From positions 1 to 40,947 of the forward strand of contig CAIYOD010000062.1 in NCBI GenBank assembly GCA_903927755.1: a DNA stretch of 40,947 nucleotides. Reading direction: 5' to 3'. Position numbers and translations under genes: made by a program. Below, piece by piece: positions 24,004 to 31,076 of the stretch (the stretch's first letter is position 1; each line of letters starts with the position of its first letter). Source of the stretch: an uncultured Thermoleophilia bacterium (GTDB lineage: Bacteria > Actinomycetota > Thermoleophilia > UBA2241). The notes beneath the pieces are model-generated. The model was not told the DNA's origin and ran no database searches. It worked only from the letters and a program-made list of their open reading frames with translations.

Positions 24004-25038
24004 CTACGCGTCGACGACGATGAGGTCCCTCGGCGTGTGGTTGAGACGTTCCGCGCCGTCCGGTCCGCAGACGACGATGTCCTCCAGACGGGCGCCGAAG
24101 CGCCCCGGCAGATAGATCCCGGGCTCGACGCTGAAGACGGCTCCGGCCTCCAGAGCCGCGTCGTTGCCGGCGGCGATGTACGGCTCCTCGTGGACCTCGA
24201 GACCGATGCCGTGCCCCGTCCGGTGCACGAAGGACCGCCCGTAGCCTGCCGCGGTGATGCGCTCGCGGGCGGCGGCGTCGACCGCCGCCGCCGGCACTCC
24301 TTCGCGCACGGCCGCGACCGCGGCCTCCTGCGCGTCCCGCAGGACGGCGTAGGCCGCGGCCAGCTCCGGCTCGGGCTCCCCGAGCACGAACGTGCGCGTG
24401 CAGTCCGACCAGTAGCCCGAGGGCATCATGCCGGCAAGATCGACCACGACCGCATCTCCGCCGCACAGGACGCGGTCGTCCGCTGCATGGTGCGGCAGCG
24501 CCCCGTTCGGACCCGAAGCTACGATCACGTAGCCGGCGGCGACGTGACCGGCGGCCAGCATGGCCGCCCGTGTCTCCGCCGCGACTTCCAGCTCGCTGCG
24601 ACCCGGGCGCAGTCGCTCCGGCATGCCGGCCATGACCGCGTCGACGGCCGCGGCCGCCTCACGCAGCGCGGCGACCTCCGCAGGCTCCTTGCGCGCGCGG
24701 AGCGCGCCGAGCACGCGCCCGATCGTCCGCAGCTCGCGGCCGGGCAGTGCGGCGCCGAGCGCCAGCACGTGCGCCGCCCACATGCGATCGTCCACGGCGA
24801 TCGCTCCAGACCCGGGGAGCAGCGAGACGACGAGCGCAACGGGATCCTCCTCCTCGCGCCAGGAACGCACGTGGATGCCCGGCAGGCCGTGCACGCTGGC
24901 GGAAGCCTCGTCGCGGTCGAGCTCCGGGACGACGAAGTGGCCGCTCTGCAACGCGGGAAGGACGAGGCACGTGAGGCGTTCTTGCGGGAGCGCCGGGTAG
25001 CCGACCAGATAGCGGAGGTCGGCTCCGGGCGAGACCAC
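24004..25038 (-). CDS. M24-family metallopeptidase (Xaa-Pro aminopeptidase / creatinase-like)
   Basis: Pita-bread-fold enzyme, at least 344 residues. All five metal ligands are visible: Asp in VVVDLAG, Asp in SDCTRTF, His in HRTGHGIGLEVHE, Glu in SVEPGIY and Glu in ARLEDIV. The N-terminal creatinase_N-like domain is present but appears clipped: relatives begin about 25 residues earlier with a helix like RLERARRAAAASGAGAL, and that sequence is readable upstream in frame. No ATG, GTG or TTG exists there; the only candidates are ATT at 25134 next to the BlaI-like stop, or CTG at 25041. I therefore annotate GTG 25038 with an uncertain start. It may split Xaa-Pro peptides or, as in creatinase relatives, methylated amidines. 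Confidence 0.88.
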   Translation of the reverse strand: MVSPGADLRYLVGYPALPQERLTCLVLPALQSGHFVVPELDRDEASASVHGLPGIHVRSWREEEDPVALVVSLLPGSGAIAVDDRMWAAHVLALGAALPGRELRTIGRVLGALRARKEPAEVAALREAAAAVDAVMAGMPERLRPGRSELEVAAETRAAMLAAGHVAAGYVIVASGPNGALPHHAADDRVLCGGDAVVVDLAGMMPSGYWSDCTRTFVLGEPEPELAAAYAVLRDAQEAAVAAVREGVPAAAVDAAARERITAAGYGRSFVHRTGHGIGLEVHEEPYIAAGNDAALEAGAVFSVEPGIYLPGRFGARLEDIVVCGPDGAERLNHTPRDLIVVDA

Positions 25039-25129
25039 CAGCGCGCCGGCCCCACTCGCGGCGGCGGCGCGGCGGGCTCGCTCGAGCCGCGCCTCGCCGG
25101 CCCTGTCGGCCGGAGCGGCTACCTGACCG

Positions 25130-25495
25130 TCAATCGTCCGTCGGGTGCTGCAGGTAGTCGATCAGCGGCTCGCGGTTGCCGCCCATGATCTTGTCGACAA
25201 GTGCGTCGAGGATGCCTCGAGCGACCTGCTCGTCGGTCACCTTGGGACGGTAGACGTATGCCGCTGCCGACTTGTCCTGCTCGAGCAGGCCCTTGGCGGC
25301 GAGATTGCGGAGCACGCTCATCACGGTCGTGTAGGCGATGCGCCGGTTCTCGCGGAGCTCTTCGTAGACGTCGCGCACCGTGACCTCGCCCTTGTCCCAG
25401 ACGACGCGGAGGACGTCGGCCTCCAGCCATCCGAGACCCGTGAGGTCGCGGCTGTGATCGCGGCGCTGCCAGGCTTGGGGCTTCTCGTCAGACAT
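25130..25495 (-). CDS. BlaI/MecI/CopY-family transcriptional repressor
   Basis: Winged-helix repressor of 121 residues (from the second ATG). The helix-turn-helix covers GWLEADVLRVVWDKGEVTVRDVY and the recognition region AYTTVMSVLRNLAAKGLL, typical of BlaI/MecI; the tail (VARGILDALVDKIMG) is the dimerisation helix. Two adjacent ATGs occur (25498 and 25495); GGAGG lies 3 bases from the first and 6 from the second, so the second is chosen. In the BlaR1-BlaI system a membrane M56 protease inactivates the repressor; no such gene is adjacent. No clear TACAnnTGTA operator is seen. The M24 gene is 91 bases downstream on the same strand and may be co-transcribed. Target genes and signal are unknown. 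Confidence 0.9.
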   Translation of the reverse strand: MSDEKPQAWQRRDHSRDLTGLGWLEADVLRVVWDKGEVTVRDVYEELRENRRIAYTTVMSVLRNLAAKGLLEQDKSAAAYVYRPKVTDEQVARGILDALVDKIMGGNREPLIDYLQHPTDD

Positions 25496-25545
25496 CATGG
25501 ACCTCCGTCCGACTTTCGAGATTGAGACGGGTCTTGGGGCACTCG

Positions 25546-25574
25546 ACTCTACTCACCGGACAGGGGCAATGCAA
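25546..25574 (-). promoter_or_regulatory. Promoter of the BlaI-like gene
   Basis: On the minus strand TTGCAT (25574-25569) and TAGAGT (25551-25546) are separated by 17 bases, about 50 bases before the start. The spacing is ideal and both hexamers are close to consensus. Confidence 0.6.
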
Positions 25575-25603
25575 GACGCTCCGGGGGGCCGCCCGGGCGA
25601 GGG

Positions 25604-25609
25604 TATACT
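25604..25609 (+). promoter_or_regulatory. -10 hexamer TATACT of the MarR-FAD oxidoreductase operon
   Basis: TATACT lies 28 bases before the MarR GTG and implies a leader of about 20 bases carrying AAGGAGG. The -35 region is GC-rich and not recognisable, which may mean an activator or a different sigma factor. It diverges from the BlaI promoter 30 bases away. Confidence 0.45.
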
Positions 25610-25637
25610 GCCATCGACCGGACGCGGAAGGAGGCCG

Positions 25638-26177
25638 GTGGGCAGGCAGCCACAGATCGGCGCGCGACTCAGCCCCGAGGAGCTGGCGGCGTGGCGCGGG
25701 TTCCTCCGCGTGCAGAGCTCCCTGTTCCGGCAGCTGGACGCGGAGCTCTCCGCAGCCCACGACCTGCCGCTGCGCTCGTATGAGGTCTTGCTCCTGCTCG
25801 CGGACGCGCCCCGGCGGCGCCTGCGGATGGCCGACCTCTCGCGCTCGGTCCTGCTCAGCGCCAGCGGGATGACCAGGCTGGTGGACCGTCTGGAACGCGA
25901 AGGGCTCGTCGGGCGCGAGCGCTGCCCGGAGGACGGCCGCGGCTACTTCGCCGTCCTCACCGATGAGGGCGACCGCCGCCTCCAGGAAGCACGCGCCACG
26001 CACCTCGCCGGCGTCAGGCGGCTGTACCTGGACCGTCTGGACGGCGACGACCTCACCCGCCTCGCCGCGTACTGGGACCTGCTGGTGCCGGGCTCGGCGG
26101 GCACCGATGCCGAGTGGCGCCGGGCGGCTCCGGCTACGGCGGCTCCGGCCGGCGAGACAGGCGCCGCCGATGCCTGA
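25638..26177 (+). CDS. MarR-family transcriptional regulator
   Basis: Winged-helix dimeric regulator, 179 residues. The family core spans residues about 15-155: a dimerisation helix, the DNA-recognition region LRMADLSRSVLLSASGMTRLVDRLEREGLV, and the wing RCPEDGRGYFAVLTDEGDRRL. The GTG at 25638 follows AGGAGG by only 3 bases, a tight spacing; no better start is available. The C-terminal 20 residues are an Ala/Gly-rich tail. The gene overlaps the next (FAD oxidoreductase) by 8 bases, so the pair is one transcript and the oxidoreductase is the likeliest regulated partner. The ligand is unknown. Confidence 0.9.
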   Translation: MGRQPQIGARLSPEELAAWRGFLRVQSSLFRQLDAELSAAHDLPLRSYEVLLLLADAPRRRLRMADLSRSVLLSASGMTRLVDRLEREGLVGRERCPEDGRGYFAVLTDEGDRRLQEARATHLAGVRRLYLDRLDGDDLTRLAAYWDLLVPGSAGTDAEWRRAAPATAAPAGETGAADA

Positions 26178-27429
26178 CGCCATCGTCGTCGGCGCCGGCC
26201 TCGCCGGCCTGTGCTGCGCCCGCGAGCTGCACGCCGCCGGGCTCGAGGTGCTCGTCCTCGAGCGCGGTGACGCGCCGGGCGGACGCGTGCGCACCGACGA
26301 GGTGGACGGCTTCCTGCTCGACCGGGGATTCCAGGTGCTGCTCACGGCGTACCCCGAGGCGCGGCGGACGCTCGACAACGAGCGCCTGCGGCTGCGTCCC
26401 TTCGAGAGCGGCGCGCTCATCCGCCGGGACGGCGGCTTCGCGCGCATCGCCGATCCCTTCCGTCACCCGCTCCAAGCGGTCCAGAGTCTCCGCGGGGCGC
26501 CCGGGAGCCTGCCCGACAAGCTGCGCGTCGCGCGACTGCGCCGCCGGCTTTCGCGCTTCTCGCTGAACGAGCTCCTGACGGCGCCGCAGGTGACCACCGC
26601 GGAGGCGCTGCGCCTCGAGGGCTTCTCGGGCGCCCTGATCGACGCCTTCTTCCGCCCGTTCCTGGGCGGCGTCTTCCTCGATCCCACGCTCGACACCTCG
26701 AGCCGGCTCTTCGCCTTCGTCTTCAAGCTCTTCTCGGAAGGTGAGGCGACGCTGCCGGCCGCCGGCATGCAGGCCATCCCGCGCCAGCTGGCCGAGAGCC
26801 TGCCGGAGGCGGCCCTGCGCTTCGGCGCCACCGTCGAGTCGGCCGTTCCGGGCGAGGTGGTCCTCGCCGGCGGCGAGCGGCTGGCGGCGCCGGCGATCGT
26901 CGTCGCCGCCGACGGCCCCGAGGCGGCCCGGCTCACCGGCGCCGTCGAGGCGCCGGCGGCCCGGGCCGTCACCACCCTCAGCTACGCGGCCGGCCGCTCC
27001 CCGGTCGGCGAGCCCGTGCGGGTGCTGAACGGCGAGAGTCGCGGCCCGGTCAACGACCTCTGCGTCCTGAGCGACGTGGCGCCGAGCTACGCGCCGCCGG
27101 GGGCGTCGCTGGTCTCGGTCACCGTGCTCGGCGTCCCGCCGCTGGCCGACGCGGACATCGACGGCGCCGTCCGCGAGCAGTTGCGCGGCTGGTTCGGCGC
27201 GCAGGTGAACGGCTGGAGCCTCCTCCGTGTCCACCGCATCCCGTTCGCGCTCCCGGCCCAGCCGCCGGCGGCGCTCACTCCCGCCGAGCGGCCGGTGCGC
27301 GTGCGCGAAGGCCTGTTCGTCTGCGGCGACCACCGGGACACGGCATCGATCCAGGGCGCGATGACCTCCGGCCGGCGCGCCGCCGCCGCGGTGCGCGGTC
27401 TCGACGCCGCCCCCTCCTGCGCCCTCTGA
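26170..27429 (+). CDS. FAD-dependent oxidoreductase, amine oxidase/phytoene desaturase-like
   Basis: Flavoprotein of 419 residues. The N-terminal dinucleotide fold reads VVGAGLAGLCCARELHAAG, followed by ERGDAPGGRVRT, the family's second FAD signature (GG-R). Near the C terminus GLFVCGDHRDTASIQGAMTSGRRAA is the typical FAD-contacting end of protoporphyrinogen oxidase and carotenoid desaturase relatives. Substrates in this uncharacterised subgroup are unknown. No membrane segment is seen. It overlaps the MarR gene by 8 bases; its ATG at 26170 is fixed by the Rossmann strand starting at residue 3. The gene is convergent with the DUF1634 gene 33 bases further on, with no clear terminator between. 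Confidence 0.88.
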   Translation: MPDAIVVGAGLAGLCCARELHAAGLEVLVLERGDAPGGRVRTDEVDGFLLDRGFQVLLTAYPEARRTLDNERLRLRPFESGALIRRDGGFARIADPFRHPLQAVQSLRGAPGSLPDKLRVARLRRRLSRFSLNELLTAPQVTTAEALRLEGFSGALIDAFFRPFLGGVFLDPTLDTSSRLFAFVFKLFSEGEATLPAAGMQAIPRQLAESLPEAALRFGATVESAVPGEVVLAGGERLAAPAIVVAADGPEAARLTGAVEAPAARAVTTLSYAAGRSPVGEPVRVLNGESRGPVNDLCVLSDVAPSYAPPGASLVSVTVLGVPPLADADIDGAVREQLRGWFGAQVNGWSLLRVHRIPFALPAQPPAALTPAERPVRVREGLFVCGDHRDTASIQGAMTSGRRAAAAVRGLDAAPSCAL

Positions 27430-27462
27430 CCCCGGCGTCGGTCGCACCGGCCGGCCGCGCGG

Positions 27463-27867
27463 TCAAGCCTTGCCGAGCACCACGCTGAGGCACATGACGG
27501 CGAGCACGACCGCGGTGATCAGCACGTAGCGGCGGTCCCGCTCGAGCGCGAAGGCGATGATGGATCCGGCTACGCGCACGAACGGCGTCGCGATCAGCAC
27601 CAGCAGCCCCAGCGAGAGATACGCGGCAGGGTCGAGCTCCCCCAGCATCGCCGGCAGATCCGCGAGCGGCACGACGTGCGAGGGCATGCCCTCGTCATCG
27701 AACAACCCGAGGATGAGGCCGACGGCCATCATCACCACCGAAATGGTGATGCCGGTCACGAGGACCCGGCTCACCATCCGCTCGATGGGCTCCATGACGT
27801 GCGGCGGCGGCGGACCCTGCGACACGTCGTCTCCCGTCGCTCCGTTGTCCGGACGCTCGTCGCTCAC
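27463..27867 (-). CDS. DUF1634 family membrane protein
   Basis: A 134-residue protein with three predicted membrane segments (about 34-54, 84-103 and 112-131) after a Pro/Gly-rich N terminus. The MVSRVLVTGITISVVMMAVGLIL segment and LLVLIATPFVRV are characteristic of DUF1634. The family is known to occur beside TauE/SafE permeases, as here, and may be an accessory subunit. The GTG at 27867 overlaps the TauE stop by four bases (GTGA). Function is not established. Confidence 0.88.
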   Translation of the reverse strand: MSDERPDNGATGDDVSQGPPPPHVMEPIERMVSRVLVTGITISVVMMAVGLILGLFDDEGMPSHVVPLADLPAMLGELDPAAYLSLGLLVLIATPFVRVAGSIIAFALERDRRYVLITAVVLAVMCLSVVLGKA

Positions 27868-28676
27868 ACGCCCACCCCCAGCGCCTTGAGCAGCATGAGC
27901 ACGCCGAAGACGGCGAGCACGATCTCGAACACGACGATGAGGATCCTGGACGGCAGGTGGATCGCCAGGCGAGGGCCGAGGCGCGCCCCGGCGAGGATCC
28001 CGAGCGCGGCCGGCACGGCCCAGTGCGGGTCCATGTAGCCGCGGCCGTAGAAGATGGCGGCGCCGGTCGCGGCGGTCACGCCGATCATCAGGTTGCTGGT
28101 GGCGATGGTGGCCTTGAGCGGCACGCCCATCAGCAGGTTCATGATCGGCACCTTGAAGGCGCCGCCGCCGACGCCGAGGAGCCCGGAGACGTTGCCGGCG
28201 ACGAATGAGAGTCCGAAGCCGACCCCCAGTCCGTGCACCCCGTAGGTCACCTGCCGGCCTTCCGCAGGGTCGTAGTAGCTCGACGGCATGAGCGCGGTCT
28301 CCACCGGGACGATGTCGCCGCGGCGTCGCCCCATCTGCCAGGCGACATAGAAGAGCACGACGGCGAAGGCGCCCTGCAGATAGCGGCCGTCGATGAGCAC
28401 CGCGGTGACGCCTCCGGCGACCGCGCCGACCGTGGTCGCGACCTCCAGGACCATGCCCAGGCGCATGTTGGTCATACCGCGGGCGGCGAAGGTGGACTGC
28501 GCCATGGACGAGGTGGCGATCACGCAGACGATGCTGGTCGCGATCGCCGTCTTGATCGGCACGCCGAACGCGAGGCTGAGCACGGGGACCATGATGACGC
28601 CACCGCCGACGCCGAGCATGCTGCCGAAGACGCCGGCCGCGAAGGCGACGGCCAGGATGCCGATGATGACCGCCAT
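27864..28676 (-). CDS. TauE/SafE-family sulfite or organosulfur exporter/permease
   Basis: Membrane permease of 270 residues with about eight helices and the internal repeat typical of the family: MLGVGGGVIMVPVL near residue 20 and GLLGVGGGAFKVPIMNLL near 165. Relatives export sulfite, sulfoacetate or other organosulfonates, and some import taurine products. Directionality is not predictable here. It lies 10 bases after the release-factor-like gene and overlaps DUF1634, so all three are probably co-transcribed. A link with the sulfur-sensor-like operator at 3517 is imaginable but the two are 24 kb apart. Confidence 0.92.
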   Translation of the reverse strand: MAVIIGILAVAFAAGVFGSMLGVGGGVIMVPVLSLAFGVPIKTAIATSIVCVIATSSMAQSTFAARGMTNMRLGMVLEVATTVGAVAGGVTAVLIDGRYLQGAFAVVLFYVAWQMGRRRGDIVPVETALMPSSYYDPAEGRQVTYGVHGLGVGFGLSFVAGNVSGLLGVGGGAFKVPIMNLLMGVPLKATIATSNLMIGVTAATGAAIFYGRGYMDPHWAVPAALGILAGARLGPRLAIHLPSRILIVVFEIVLAVFGVLMLLKALGVGV

Positions 28677-28686
28677 GGGCGCTTAC

Positions 28687-29046
28687 CTAGTCCTCGGCGG
28701 AGGGCGGGCGGCGGAGGCGCTTGGCGGCTCCCCGCCGCGTCTTCTCGGCGAGGCGCCGCTCCTTTGCGGCCCGTGAGGGCCGCGTGGGCCGGCGCGGCGG
28801 CGGAGGCGGCTCGTTCAGCCGCCGCAGCTTGAGCCGCAGGCGGCGCAGCGCGTCCATCTTGTTCATGTACTGGCTGCGCTGGGCGCGGCTGGTCACCGTG
28901 AGGCCCGTGGCGCGGTGCACCAGCCGTACGGCGCTGTCGGTGACGTTCTGGTGCTGCCCGCCCGGCCCGCCGGCGCGGAAGGTCTGCACGTCGCACGCGG
29001 CCAGCAGCGCGTCGTCGCTTTCGGGGATGTCGATGGGCTCGTTCAT
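28687..29046 (-). CDS. Release-factor-like protein with GGQ motif (ArfB/RF-1 domain family)
   Basis: A 119-residue basic protein containing the class-I release factor catalytic loop GGPGGQHQN (GGQ at residues 29-31) followed by a conserved VRLVHRATGL strand and a Lys/Arg-rich tail (RAAKERRLAEKTRR) like the ArfB tail that enters an empty mRNA channel. It could rescue stalled ribosomes by hydrolysing peptidyl-tRNA, but the codon-recognition domains of RF1/RF2 are absent. The ATG at 29046 has a GGAG site 8 bases upstream; TTG at 29064 is an alternative. It leads the TauE-DUF1634 unit and is divergent from the EamA gene, with only 50 bases between the starts. Confidence 0.87.
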   Translation of the reverse strand: MNEPIDIPESDDALLAACDVQTFRAGGPGGQHQNVTDSAVRLVHRATGLTVTSRAQRSQYMNKMDALRRLRLKLRRLNEPPPPPRRPTRPSRAAKERRLAEKTRRGAAKRLRRPPSAED

Positions 29047-29084
29047 CAGGGGCTCCAGCCCCAAAGCGTACCACCGCTCCGTGA

Positions 29085-29090
29085 TAGCCT
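29085..29090 (+). promoter_or_regulatory. -10 hexamer TAGCCT, leaderless promoter of the EamA gene
   Basis: TAGCCT, then CTGGGC (six bases), then the ATG at 29097. A TGN extension (TGA) precedes the hexamer. No ribosome binding site. Confidence 0.5.
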
Positions 29091-29096
29091 CTGGGC

Positions 29097-30092
29097 ATGC
29101 TCGGCATCGCCCTCGCCCTCGGCGCGTCTCTCTGCTGGGGCTCCGGCGACTTCCTCGGCGGCTTCAGCACCAGGCGCGCCAGCCTCTGGGCGGTGATCAT
29201 CGGCAGCCAGGCCGTGGGCCTCGTTGGAGCGGCGCTGGTGACCCTCGGCACCGGCCACGGCTGGCCGGGGTTCCAGGCGGTCTGGCCCGTCGTGCTCGGC
29301 GGGATCGCCAGCGTGGTCGCCATCTCCTGCTTCTACAAGGCGCTCGCCATCGGCACGATGAGCATCGTCGCGCCGATCAGCGCGACCAACGCCCTGATCC
29401 CGTTCGCGGTCGGCATCGCCGCCGGCGAGCGGCCCGCGCCCCTGCAGCTCGCCGGCGTCGTGCTCGCCGCGGTGGGCGTGATCCTCGTTGCCGTCGAGCC
29501 GGCGCGCCACGGAGAGACCGTGGGCGTCGCGGCGCTCCCGGGCGAACCGGCGGTGGAGCCGGACGAGGCGCGGTCGCTGTTCCGGCGGAACGAGGTCCTG
29601 GTACCGGCGCCGGCCCCCGGGATCCCGGTGGCCGCCGTCCCCCGCCCCGGCGGGGCTTCGCCGCGGCCCTCGCGCTCGGCGCAGCGCAGCGCGATCCTGC
29701 TGGCCCTGCTGGCCGCGGTCTGCATGGGCCTCGTCCTCGTCGGCTACGATGCTACGGCGCGCTACGACCCGCTCTGGGCGATGCTCGCCGGCCGGATCTC
29801 TTCCGCCGCGATCTTCGCGGTCCTCTTCCTGGCGCTGCGGCCACACGTGAAGGTGGAGCGCTCGGCCGTGCCCTTCATCGTCGCCGTCGGGATCCTCGAC
29901 ACCGGCGCCAACGGCCTCTTCGCGCTGGCGACCACGGAGGGTTACCTGAGCCTGGTCGCGGTCCTCGGCTCGCTCTACCCCGTCGTCACCGTGCTGCTGG
30001 CCTTCGGCGTGCTGCGCGAGCGCATCGCGCCGCACCAGATGGCAGGAGCGGCGGCGACACTGGCCGGCGTCGCCCTGATCGCCGCCGCGTGA
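29097..30092 (+). CDS. EamA/DMT-superfamily transporter
   Basis: Ten-helix drug/metabolite transporter of 331 residues built from two EamA repeats; the first runs to about residue 140 (ALGASLCWGSGDFLGG, AVGVILVAVEP) and the second from about 190 (LLALLAAVCMGLVLVGYD, SLYPVVTVLLAFGVLRERI). A loop of about 50 residues rich in Pro and Ala separates them, longer than usual. Members export amino acids or other metabolites. The start is leaderless and lies 50 bases from the divergent GGQ gene. The stop overlaps the DNA glycosylase start (GTGA), which would make one transcript of functionally unlike genes. Confidence 0.9.
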   Translation: MLGIALALGASLCWGSGDFLGGFSTRRASLWAVIIGSQAVGLVGAALVTLGTGHGWPGFQAVWPVVLGGIASVVAISCFYKALAIGTMSIVAPISATNALIPFAVGIAAGERPAPLQLAGVVLAAVGVILVAVEPARHGETVGVAALPGEPAVEPDEARSLFRRNEVLVPAPAPGIPVAAVPRPGGASPRPSRSAQRSAILLALLAAVCMGLVLVGYDATARYDPLWAMLAGRISSAAIFAVLFLALRPHVKVERSAVPFIVAVGILDTGANGLFALATTEGYLSLVAVLGSLYPVVTVLLAFGVLRERIAPHQMAGAAATLAGVALIAAA

Positions 30093-31045
30093 CGCGCATC
30101 GCCCTCCTCGAGCTGCGCGGGGCCGGCGGCGAGCCCGTCGACCTCCGCCGTACGCTCGGCTCGCACGGCGTGGCGGAGCTGCCCCCGATGACTGTCGATG
30201 CGGACGGCCTCGCCGCCACCGTGACGCTGGCCACGCCGGAGGGGCCACGGACGGTGCGGCTCGCGGAGGCGACGGCGGCCGGCGGGCCCGCGGCGTCGGT
30301 CGACGTCGCCGACGAGGGGCCGCCGCCGGGCAAGCCCGCCTCGGCGGCCCTGACCGGCGCGGTCCGTCGCATGCTCTGCCTGGACGACGACCTCTCCGGG
30401 TTCTACGCCTTGGGCGCCGCCGACCCCGCCCTCGCCTGGGCGGCGCGGGGCGCGGGACGCCTGCTGCGCAGCCCGACCGTCTTCGAAGATGTGATCAAGA
30501 CGGTCTGCACGACCAACTGCGCCTGGTCGGCGACGGAGCGGATGGTCGGCGCCCTGGTCGGCCGGCTCGGTGAGCCGGCCCCGGGGGCGCCGCCCGGCGA
30601 CGTCGCCGGCCGCGCCTTCCCGACGCCGGCGGTCATGGCTTCCGCCGGCGATGAGTTCTACGTGGGCGCGGCCCGCGCCGGCTACCGCGGTCCCTACCTG
30701 CGCGAGATCGCCACGCGCGTCGCCGGCGGCGAAGTCGACCTCGAGGTCCTGCTCGCCGCGAGTCGCGCCGAGCTGCCGGACGAGGAGGTCGAGCAGCGCC
30801 TGCTGACGCTCCCCGGCGTCGGGCCGTACGCGGCGGCCCACGTCATGCTCCTCCTGGGCCGCCACTCGCGCCTCGTCCTCGACTCCTGGACGCGACCCAA
30901 GTACGCGCGCCTCACGGGCAAGCCCAAAGGCCGCCTCGTCCCCGATAGCACGATCGCCCGGCGCTTCCGCCGCTACCGCGAACACGCCGGGCTGGCGTTC
31001 TGGCTGGTGCTGACCCGGGACTGGATGGACGACCAGGAAGCGTGA
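30089..31045 (+). CDS. HhH-GPD DNA glycosylase (3-methyladenine / AlkA-like)
   Basis: Base-excision repair enzyme of 318 residues. The N-terminal 90 residues form a beta-rich AlkA-N-like part. The HhH-GPD domain follows, with FEDVIKTVCTTNCAWSATERM, the helix-hairpin-helix LPGVGPYAAAHV (about 241-252), and the conserved Asp D265 in VLDSWTRPKY as catalytic candidate. There is no C-terminal Cys4 cluster as in EndoIII/MutY. The substrate is probably an alkylated or damaged purine. The GTG at 30089 overlaps the EamA stop by four bases. The gene converges with the SGNH gene 31 bases further on. Confidence 0.87.
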   Translation: MTRIALLELRGAGGEPVDLRRTLGSHGVAELPPMTVDADGLAATVTLATPEGPRTVRLAEATAAGGPAASVDVADEGPPPGKPASAALTGAVRRMLCLDDDLSGFYALGAADPALAWAARGAGRLLRSPTVFEDVIKTVCTTNCAWSATERMVGALVGRLGEPAPGAPPGDVAGRAFPTPAVMASAGDEFYVGAARAGYRGPYLREIATRVAGGEVDLEVLLAASRAELPDEEVEQRLLTLPGVGPYAAAHVMLLLGRHSRLVLDSWTRPKYARLTGKPKGRLVPDSTIARRFRRYREHAGLAFWLVLTRDWMDDQEA

Positions 31046-31076
31046 GCGCCGCGGCGGGGCCGGACGGACGCGTCCC

